Source of the DNA: Hydractinia symbiolongicarpus
Taxonomy: Eukaryota > Cnidaria > Hydrozoa > Anthoathecata > Hydractiniidae
Assembly (NCBI RefSeq): GCF_029227915.1
Contig: NC_079887.1
Location: 16,925,650 to 16,989,649 of the forward strand
DNA: 64,000 bases
Direction: 5' to 3'
Of the stretch, positions 58,218 through 64,000 are shown in pieces. The notes below the pieces were generated by a model. The model saw nothing but the letters and a program-made list of their open reading frames with translations. It ran no database searches and had not been told where the DNA came from. Position 1 is the first letter of the stretch, and each line of letters begins with the position of its first letter. Position numbers and translations under genes: made by a program.

Positions 58218-58505
58218 ATGAACGAGCTTAAAAAAGAAGTGAGAGAATTGGGTATACGTGGATACTCCACTCTCAGGAGGGCTGATCTCATATCTGCGAT
58301 TCATAAGGTAAAATATAAAGATATTGCAACACAAACCCTTGGGCCTTATTGCAAGCCATGTTTAAAAATCACAGCTATGAAAATACTCGATGAATATATC
58401 AGAGGCCTGGAGGCAAAACAAAACCGAACTGTCATATACGACGGCGATTTTATGGTTGACGCTAGTACCGGTGAAGTGCTTGGTGTCATTTCATCAAAAC
58501 ATTAA
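58218..58505 (+). CDS. Small SAP/LEM-like DNA-binding candidate
   Basis: 95 residues, intact. Residues 1-35 (MNELKKEVRELGIRGYSTLR, RADLISAIHKVKY) have the two-helix pattern LKxxxxxLGIxGYSxLxRxDLIxxI, typical of SAP, LEM or Rho-N type DNA- or RNA-binding motifs. The C-terminal 60 residues include CKPCLK and an acidic/hydrophobic end of unknown role. The start lies 1 base after AATAAA and 5 bases after the previous stop. In viral elements such proteins often bind the genome; that role here is inferred. Confidence 0.65.
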   Translation: MNELKKEVRELGIRGYSTLRRADLISAIHKVKYKDIATQTLGPYCKPCLKITAMKILDEYIRGLEAKQNRTVIYDGDFMVDASTGEVLGVISSKH

Positions 58506-58548
58506 AATTATGAATAATTAGGTGGTGTATCTAGGTATTTCTTACATA

Positions 58549-59163
58549 TTATGCAGAATGCAAGTTTTTTAACAATTCTACTCTCGCCTCATCGCGGCCT
58601 TTGGTGACAAGTGCTTGTCTCTCTTGGTCATTGATCTCGCTAACGATCTTCTTCGTACGTTGTCTTATTTGTTCCTTGAGCAGAAGGTATTTTTGTTTCT
58701 CTTGCATGATCAAACTGAACTCGTAGTTGGATATAATTCCATTCTCAATAGCCCTTGATATGAGGTCCACAATACTATTCAATTTCGTTTCCGCAAGAAG
58801 TCTTATTGAGTCGTGTTTGTATTTCAGCTTTTTACCCCCTTGTTTTAAGGCCGTCTGCCCCAACCCTACAGCGATCGCGATTCCTCCCATTGCTACCGCC
58901 AGAGGAACTCCTATCCTACTGAGCATGCTGCCTATCCCTACGCCTGAGGTGATTACGCTTATCGCTAATAGCCCGTGATCCATGTAGTGTATCCAGGTTC
59001 CATGCATTCCAAATTTTTTAGCGAGTTTTTCACGTTGCTTAACTTCGCTTCGCAGAAATTGTTTGATCTCTTCAATTTTCTTCAATCGATACAAATGCCT
59101 CTCATTTTCTTGATCTGGTGGGCTCGGTGGTACGCTCGGATAAAGCTTTGTAATATCTGTCAT
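58549..59163 (-). CDS. Membrane protein with two hydrophobic segments
   Basis: 204 residues, intact. Proline-rich N-terminus (PSVPPSPPDQENE), then a charged helix, then two adjacent hydrophobic segments (about 64-85, GLLAISVITSGVGIGSML, and 86-107, IGVPLAVAMGGIAIAVGLGQ), then a charged region with AETKLNSIVDLISRAIENG and a basic/coiled-coil tail. I know similar proteins only as unnamed members of Polinton-like elements in corals and Hydra. Could be a virion membrane or entry-related component, but that is inference. The start overlaps AATAAATG and follows directly on the stop of the upstream gene at 59,165. Confidence 0.65.
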   Translation of the reverse strand: MTDITKLYPSVPPSPPDQENERHLYRLKKIEEIKQFLRSEVKQREKLAKKFGMHGTWIHYMDHGLLAISVITSGVGIGSMLSRIGVPLAVAMGGIAIAVGLGQTALKQGGKKLKYKHDSIRLLAETKLNSIVDLISRAIENGIISNYEFSLIMQEKQKYLLLKEQIRQRTKKIVSEINDQERQALVTKGRDEARVELLKNLHSA

Positions 59164-59164
59164 T

Positions 59165-59847
59165 TATTCTTTGAGCAAGTGCATGGTTATACCCATGAAT
59201 GAAACATTCTTATCGTGGTGATGCTAATCCGTCAGCATAAACTCTAGACGGTCTGTTGAACCTTTCAAAGGTAAGTACACGGGGTTATCGAAACTTCACG
59301 TCAATATGTCTCCCCAAGCACCTACCTCCTTGGTCGGTAGGATGGCCATTATCTTGGATTTTTTACCATCCAGCAAGCAAGTTGCCCTCAGTTAGATGAG
59401 GATGACCTCATCTAACTGGGGGCAAAGAAGCCTCAGTCGCTGGTATACGTCAGTCTTGTAAAATGAATCATAGTCATCCTTCATATAGTATTTTTTACTG
59501 GGATCGTAGGGTAGACCCAAGAGCTCTTGCAGTTGTCGATGAATCACCACCGTGTACCCGTCATTGACACGAAGCCTGCAGAGTCCATTTTTCAAAACAA
59601 ACAGCTTAATCTTATGCCCTGCCTGACTGTTGACGATACTCGCTAAATCCTCAATCCTATGCAACCCATTCATTATTTCAATTCGAGTAACCGTCTGATC
59701 GGGCCCTACCTTACGGATAGTAAACTCGTTGTTGCTGTAGAGATTCAACCATGTAGGTCGAATGCTTATTTCAGGGCTATCCTCGTGTCCTGCCCTAGGT
59801 AGTCCTCAAAAATCGTTCTCTATATTCGTAACATACAGTTGCTTCAT
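59165..59847 (-). pseudogene. Candidate minor capsid (penton-like) protein, multiply broken
   Basis: Starts at ATG 59847 (MKQLYVTNIEND). The frame breaks in a T run near 59,808 and again near 59,770. A long clean block at 59748-59392 follows with LYSNNEFTIRKVGPDQT, IMNGLHRIEDLASIVN and LQELLGLPYDPSKKYYM. It shifts again near 59,395, and the last pieces (PVYLPLKGSTDRLEFMLTD, then SFMGITMHLLKE) end at a TAA joined to the next gene's ATG. A small beta-rich protein with a C-terminal 'LPLKG..DRLEF.L.D' strand fits a single-jelly-roll penton, but that is a structural guess. Four or more lesions make it non-functional. Confidence 0.5.
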
Positions 59848-59996
59848 CTTTCTTTAAGAAACATGAATATATATTCATGCAACTCATTTCTCAGAGTAAA
59901 ATATGTCCCCAATCATGGCAGGTACCTGGAGCAGTTAAAAGGCTCTGATCTCATTGTGCAATCTATCTATTTAAAGTAAAGTTTCCTGTTATCTTC

Positions 59997-60942
59997 GTGG
60001 ACTATGTTTTCCATGCTAATTCTCCAGTTGATGAATGGAAACATCACCCCTTCAACCTTTGGTCAACGCAGCTAAATTTCGCTTTATTTTGTGCAACATC
60101 GGCTTGTGGTATCAGCATGCAACATCTAACGTCTCCATTACCCCTTGTGCGTGCCGTGTATCGAGTTCATGTATACTTCCAGATCCGGAAGATCCTAGAG
60201 GAACTTGAGGTATCGTTTCCTGGCTCCTCCCGCTTCAATTCAACAAACAATATGTTCAACATGGAAAAATTTAGACGTCTGGCCCATAAATTTGGTGTTT
60301 CTCCAAATGAGCAAGAATGGAAAAATTAGAGTATTTTCAATTAATGGCAAGCCAAACGTAAAGATTTTCCTGGTAGTGGGCCTTCATATTTTAATGAAGA
60401 TTCATTGAGTAGGTGGATAACTGAAAATAGTCAGGGTCTTACACGTATTAGCATTGAAAAGTTATCTCTACGCGTATTTGATTTTGGAGTCCCAAGCCAA
60501 TGCGCGATCAGGAATTATTGGTAATCAAGGCAGTTCTATCGATGCCCAACGGCTTTACTTGACGACCTTTGAACAGCTGGGGAATAGACCTACAAATACA
60601 GGTCGAGAGATTAGTGAATTCGAGAACGTACTCAGATATGCAGGAAGCAAGGTCGATTATAGTGTTGCTCATGGCGTCTACATGATCCCAAGCGATATGT
60701 CACTGAGGATCGGAAATGTGGCTCGATTTAACAACAAGATCCTGATCAGTCAGGACCATTTCAAGATTGGTATCAATCCCAATATTAACGCTCCGCATGC
60801 TGTTGTACCAAGGAAGCAGGTACATGATATACCCCTCCCTCCACCATCCTCCGAGGAAGCTGCTGTTCACGAGGATACCAAAGCCACGCTGGTTACGGTA
60901 GGAGTAGGACTTATCCTTGCATTTATATGGATGAAGAAATAG
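59997..60942 (+). pseudogene. Membrane-anchored Polinton-element protein, frameshifted
   Basis: Reads as one gene of about 315 codons in three frames. Block 1 (59997-60329) has WKHHPFNLWSTQLNFALFC and LVRAVYRVHVYFQIRKIL; its first codon is GTG where an ATG is expected. Block 2 (about 60,360-60,455) includes GPSYFNEDSLSRWI. Block 3 (60,454-60,942) includes ANARSGIIGNQGSS, FENVLRYAGSKVDYSVAHG and RFNNKILISQDHFKIGI. The C-terminus has one clear transmembrane helix (TLVTVGVGLILAFIWMKK). Likely a virion-associated protein; function unknown. The frame changes near 60,330 and 60,455 and the lost ATG mark it as decayed. Confidence 0.6.
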
Positions 60943-60995
60943 GTCTAATGTGTTGAACAACATACTAGACTCTTCATCGATTCTTACTCCTCCTG

Positions 60996-61703
60996 TTACT
61001 TACCCACGGCGGCAGCCAAGGCCATATACAAGTGCCTCGCTGCGAATTCGACAATTCTCGCTGCAACTCTCAAAAAGAACGACACTACGCTGCCAATGAT
61101 CCCTGGTAATGCGGCCCCAGCCTTGCCTGCTAGATACTTCAGGAATTGTCCCAGTCTCTCCAGCTGCTTTCTCACAAACCCTTTGCTACCACCACCTCCT
61201 CCTGTACTTCCTACGGCGCCTGCACTTCCTCCAGTGACGGCGAGCACGATGGTAGAGACCAGTAGACCAACAGCTGAGACGATGCTTGCGATAGTGAGCC
61301 CCTGCTCTTTGAACAAAATGGTCAATTTCTCCCGTAGGGATGTGTCATCTCCAGCTATTTTCATGAGGGTCCCCTTAATCGCCTTCAGCAGATTGTGGAT
61401 ATCCTTATCCCAATTTTTTTGTTGCTCCTCGGATGCACCTGGTGTAGCTTTCCTTGTCTCTAACCTCTTCAGTTTACCGCTGAGAGTCTGAAGCTCGCGC
61501 TTAAACTCTTTTCTTTCACGTTCGTCTAACGATTCAGTAAAGGAAGTATCCTCCATCAGGCTCTTCGCGTCATCAAGAACATTCTCAAGTAGCGGCAACA
61601 TTTCGATATCAACAGGGTTATTATCGATGATATCAATATTATTTAGGAGTTCCTGCGCCATCTTCCTACTACCCTTGTTGGGTGTAACATGTCGGCAAAA
61701 CAT
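60996..61703 (-). CDS. Protein with membrane-active C-terminal helices
   Basis: 235 residues if read from ATG 61703; a second ATG (MAQELLNN) is 14 codons in. The N-terminal half is acidic and coiled-coil-like (ERERKEFKRELQTLSGKLKR). Residues about 135-160 are hydrophobic (LTIASIVSAVGLLVSTIVLA), followed by a Gly/Ser linker with five Gly. A C-terminal amphipathic/hydrophobic part then reads AGAALPGIIGSVVSFFLRVA and VEFAARHLYMALAAAVG. Such ends are typical of membrane-lytic virion proteins in small DNA viruses; that role is inferred. The frame overlaps the end of the 62119-61643 frame by 61 bases, so the two may be one gene split by a single frameshift. Confidence 0.6.
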   Translation of the reverse strand: MFCRHVTPNKGSRKMAQELLNNIDIIDNNPVDIEMLPLLENVLDDAKSLMEDTSFTESLDERERKEFKRELQTLSGKLKRLETRKATPGASEEQQKNWDKDIHNLLKAIKGTLMKIAGDDTSLREKLTILFKEQGLTIASIVSAVGLLVSTIVLAVTGGSAGAVGSTGGGGGSKGFVRKQLERLGQFLKYLAGKAGAALPGIIGSVVSFFLRVAARIVEFAARHLYMALAAAVGK

Positions 61704-62119
61704 AAGGCCTTCAGACGCGTAGGTCCTAAGGCCGTCTCTATAGATGTAATAGCTCTTAACTCACCGGTCGTAGTCGTAAGCAATATCTCTTTATAGTCTT
61801 TACTCCCCAGCGTAACCGCCCTAAAAACAAGCTTTTTACCTTCATCGGCCCTAAAATAATAATAATTTTTATCGGTTGACAGCCTTAATCCTAAATGCTC
61901 GCTAAGTTTAGCATAAAGATCGTCGACGGTTTCCTCTAAATTCTGTTCCCCCAACCCTACATCTAATCGCCTACGCGCACCTCCCTGCTGTTGTCCTGGC
62001 GCTATGCCGACATCAGGCTCTGGTTGAATGATCTCACTCTCGCTACTAAATTCTTCGGGTTCGTCTTCTATATCTCGCTCTGGCGTAAAGTCATCTTCAT
62101 ACCCCGGATTATCAGCCAT
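61643..62119 (-). CDS. Acidic N-terminal protein, possibly 5' half of the next gene
   Basis: 158 residues. Highly acidic start (MADNPGYEDDFTPERDIEDE), a Gly/Gln linker, then LGLRLSTDKNYYYFRADEGK, KLVFRAVTLGSKDYKEILL and ELRAITSIETALGPTRLKAL. The last 30 residues (HPTRVVGRWRRNS) overlap the start of the following frame and look out of register. In related elements I recall a single protein with an acidic N-terminus and a hydrophobic C-terminus, so this may be one broken gene. The start overlaps AATAAATG (62124-62117), back to back with the capsid gene. Confidence 0.55.
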   Translation of the reverse strand: MADNPGYEDDFTPERDIEDEPEEFSSESEIIQPEPDVGIAPGQQQGGARRRLDVGLGEQNLEETVDDLYAKLSEHLGLRLSTDKNYYYFRADEGKKLVFRAVTLGSKDYKEILLTTTTGELRAITSIETALGPTRLKALCFADMLHPTRVVGRWRRNS

Positions 62120-62124
62120 TTATT
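62117..62124 (-). promoter_or_regulatory. AATAAATG start-codon motif (example)
   Basis: On the minus strand AATAAA overlaps the ATG of the acidic protein gene to give AATAAATG. Equivalent motifs sit at 57173-57178 (ATG at 57180), 57618-57623 (57628), 58211-58216 (58218), 59168-59161 minus (ATG overlaps), 63394-63399 (overlaps) and 63818-63823 (63826). They could be polyadenylation signals of preceding genes, a late-promoter-like TAAATG element, or both. Confidence 0.5.
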
Positions 62125-62193
62125 TCAACCACCAGCCTACCTAAATAAATAAGTACTTTCGGAAGACTAAACCCTTATCAGGAAGTCAAGACT

Positions 62194-63355
62194 ATGCTCG
62201 CTGTCAAAGGTAAGAGGCAGGGGGTTAAAGTGAGTCATGTACCGTCCACGATTGGCCAGAATGAGGATCTCTATGTGGAAATACCAAACATGGATCGAGA
62301 CAATGTTATATTTTCTGGGAGTATCAGACTACTATTTGATATGGAATTGACCGGCACCAACACGAAAAGAACGATCGTTAGCAACATCGGAAAAGCCCTG
62401 GTGCGTGACCTACGTATTACTTTGAATGGGAATGAGGTCCAGCATATTGCGGATTATAATGTATTCAGTGTCTACCGTGATCTCTGGATTTCGAAATTTA
62501 ATAGGAAGAACAATCGGATTTTGGAGGGAATCAATCCAAATGACGGGACAATTCGCGCTTTACAGGTAAAAGCATCTGACCATGTAGGAACAAATGAGGA
62601 GCGTGCTATAGCCGCGGCGTACGGGAACACCTTTTGTATTCCGTTGGGAAAAATGTTAGAGTTGACGAGAGTCCTCCCGTTTTATGAACATGGACTCCAC
62701 GATAGGCTACAGTTCGTTCTACATCACCAGCCGCGGGCTCAACCGCAGCCAAAGCAGCTGACGCTACATACAAAATGTCTAACATTTCGCTCGAGTTTGA
62801 AAAATTAGTAAATGAGGATCTAGCGAGCGCTATGATGTCGCGATACAGCCGCCTCGCCCTACCATACGAACGAGTATTGAGGAGTACAGTGGTGACAATA
62901 AAGAAAAGTGATACATCCTACAATCTCCAAGTCGATACCCCTGCTAAATCCTTGGCGGGTATATTACTATTATTCGTCAATCCTGAAGTATCCAAGGCTT
63001 ATGCGGAGAGAAGATTTCTGTCACGGTGGAGGGTGAGCCCAATGAGCTGTATTCACATGCTATGCTCCCTCGAGATCATTTGCAGCAGATCGTTGAATTA
63101 TTTGGGTGCCATGATAGTGAAGTAACCATAGGTCAATTTTTCACCAAGCGCTATGCGCTATTCATTGATTTCAGGGCAACACCTGATCGGGGCCTACATG
63201 GAAGTGGGCGGCCTCTGCAAAGGTTATCGGACGGTATAACCCTGCACATGACGAAAAAAGCGGATGGCAATGGAGATATTAGATGCTACGTCTTCCTTAT
63301 CCAAGACGCGCAATTAAACATCCTGGATGGGAGGTTCCACAGTGTAGAATATTAA
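62194..63355 (+). pseudogene. Major capsid protein candidate (jelly-roll), two frameshifts
   Basis: Three blocks. 62194-62770 has GKRQGVKVSHVPSTIGQNED, LYVEIPNMDRDNVIFSGSIR, LLFDMEL and LVRDLRITLNGNEVQHI. After a shift near 62,775 comes a block with NISLEFEKLVNEDLA, VVTIKKSDTSYNLQVD and SLAGILLLFVNPE. After a shift near 63,030 comes a block with FFTKRYALFIDFRATPDRGL, HGSG and CYVFLIQDAQLNILDGR, ending VEY. This arrangement (AGILLLFV, then FIDFR...LHGSG, then QLNI) matches a protein family frequent in cnidarian Polinton-like elements that I take to be the capsid protein. About 387 codons in total, shorter than classical Polinton capsids. Broken in this copy. The capsid assignment is inferred. 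Confidence 0.55.
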
Positions 63356-63398
63356 GAGATCAAAATTTATTTTTGCAGGCCTTGGGTCTACAAAATAA

Positions 63399-63797
63399 AT
63401 GGCAACTATAGCAGTTGTTGCTGGAGGAGCATTGATCAATGCTCTGGCTTTCAGTGGGTCAAATTTTTTGTTCAGCAAACTCAGTGGGCACGGCGAGGAA
63501 GAAAGAAAACGTCATGATTTAGCGGTTGAAAGGCTTCAAGCTGCCCAATCCCAATGGGTAAGGGATAGGCAAGCGAAGATTGATGCATACAATAAGAGAA
63601 GGGAGGAACAAAAGCAAGCTGGGGAGAGTCTCAGCGAGCTCGACGAGGGAATTCGGGAGTATTTCATTGCAGCCATAGAGAAGGCCCCAAAGCTCTCAGA
63701 TTTTTACACACCTAGCAAAGGCCAAAAAGACGGTGAATTCGCTTTTATAGTGGGATCGTTGGCCTTGCTCGGCCTTGCGGCTTACAAATGGGCATAG
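63399..63797 (+). CDS. Small membrane/coiled-coil protein of the element
   Basis: 132 residues, intact. Hydrophobic N-terminus (ATIAVVAGGALINALAFSGS), charged helix (HDLAVERLQAAQSQWVRDRQ), then LSDFYTPSKGQKDGE and a C-terminal transmembrane segment (FAFIVGSLALLGLAAYKW). I know this layout from unnamed proteins next to the capsid gene in similar cnidarian elements. Probably a virion membrane or core component; function unknown. The start overlaps AATAAATGG. Confidence 0.65.
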   Translation: MATIAVVAGGALINALAFSGSNFLFSKLSGHGEEERKRHDLAVERLQAAQSQWVRDRQAKIDAYNKRREEQKQAGESLSELDEGIREYFIAAIEKAPKLSDFYTPSKGQKDGEFAFIVGSLALLGLAAYKWA

Positions 63798-63805
63798 ATA
63801 TATGT

Positions 63806-63835
63806 TTTTCGACATCTAATAAAAGATGTCGAAAA
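63806..63835 (+). promoter_or_regulatory. Hairpin with AATAAA loop over the integrase start
   Basis: Arms TTTTCGACATCT (63806-63817) and AGATGTCGAAAA (63824-63835) pair perfectly, and the 6-base loop is AATAAA. The integrase ATG (63826) lies inside the right arm. Could end the upstream transcript, hide the integrase start, or bind a protein as a DNA palindrome. Confidence 0.6.
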
Positions 63836-64000
63836 CAAAAGCACATATCATTACCGGGGAGGAAGCTGAAAAACTAATTCAAATCTACTATTCTCCAGAA
63901 AATCTCTGGACTGGACGGAAAGCGATCGAACTGCTCGCTGAAAACTCTGACCTCTCAAAAAAGAGAGTTATGCACTGGGTGAGTCGTCAGCTGCTCTGGC
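63826..64000 (+). CDS. Polinton-type integrase, N-terminal end only
   Basis: 58 codons to the window edge, open. The text EEAEKLIQIYYSPENLWTGR, then KAIELLAEN, then SKKRVMHWVSRQLLW matches the N-terminal zinc-less lead of retroviral-like (rve) integrases of Mavericks/Polintons and of the related transposon-derived proteins annotated in animals (IYYxPxNxxTG, then VxxWLxxQ). The DDE catalytic core should follow beyond 64,000. It would catalyse insertion of the element. No lesion in the visible part. Confidence 0.7.
   Translation, partial: MSKTKAHIITGEEAEKLIQIYYSPENLWTGRKAIELLAENSDLSKKRVMHWVSRQLLW

Larger units (their letters stand above)
56942..64000 (+). mobile_element. Polinton-like (virus-related) element, left part
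   Basis: Begins AGTAGTAGTAAGGAGTG right after AATGTA inside an older repeat copy; Polintons start 5'-AG and duplicate 6 bp. About 240 bases of terminal sequence follow without genes. Then come a dozen tightly packed genes on both strands (57,180 onward): repeat-domain, SAP-like, membrane, capsid-like and, at the edge, an integrase. Gene sets like this recur in cnidarian genomes. The polymerase B, packaging ATPase and right terminus are not in the window and should lie beyond 64,000. At least five genes carry frameshifts or lost starts, so this copy is decaying. Direct evidence is the junction, the gene order and the integrase start; the class name is inferred. Confidence 0.7.

Overview
The window is animal nuclear DNA, most likely from a cnidarian and perhaps a hydrozoan. 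It is AT-rich and has short GT-AG introns, with genes spread thinly through repeats. It carries the animal glyoxylate-cycle pair (isocitrate lyase and malate synthase). Its decayed mobile elements are of types familiar from cnidarian genomes: Polinton-like elements, Penelope, copia, TTAA elements and a THAP-type transposase-like gene. The species assignment is an inference from gene families, not proven.

Layout, left to right. At 1.7-2.4 kb are two exons of an ankyrin-repeat gene (minus strand). At 3.1-4.8 kb two TTAA-flanked inverted-repeat elements sit side by side. At 6.2-8.2 kb is the wreck of a Polinton-type DNA polymerase B gene with a convergent broken gene. At 10.3-12.8 kb is a broken THAP/transposase-like gene. 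At 15.8-23.3 kb is an array of a several-hundred-base repeat rich in TGACGTCA. It is interrupted by a 4.3 kb TTAA-flanked insertion, which itself carries further elements. At 24.4-26.2 kb is a copia retrotransposon remnant, cut by a SINE.

The two host genes that matter most are divergently transcribed. Isocitrate lyase runs left (exons at 27.8-30.5 kb) and malate synthase runs right (nine exons, 40.9-47.9 kb). Malate synthase reads as a complete 555-residue protein. Its first exon supplies what looks like a mitochondrial presequence and splices in phase to the catalytic part. Isocitrate lyase lacks only its first exon, which I could not find. Together the enzymes convert isocitrate plus acetyl-CoA to succinate and malate, bypassing the decarboxylating steps of the citric acid cycle. 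In nematodes the two are fused. Here they are separate neighbours.

From 48 to 56.9 kb the sequence is non-coding apart from a Penelope GIY-YIG fragment, an inverted-repeat element, a degenerate tandem region and long TA tracts around a SINE. From about 56,942 to the right edge lies the left part of a Polinton-like, virus-related element inserted into a copy of the 16-18 kb repeat. It shows a candidate 6-bp target site (AATGTA) and a 5'-AG terminus. It carries capsid-like and membrane-protein genes on both strands and the start of an integrase at the window edge. Several of its genes contain frameshifts while the nearby malate synthase exons are intact, so it looks like a decaying copy. Most of its start codons lie within 8 bases of, or overlap, AATAAA. 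Several read TAAATG, which is the most unusual regulatory signal in the window.
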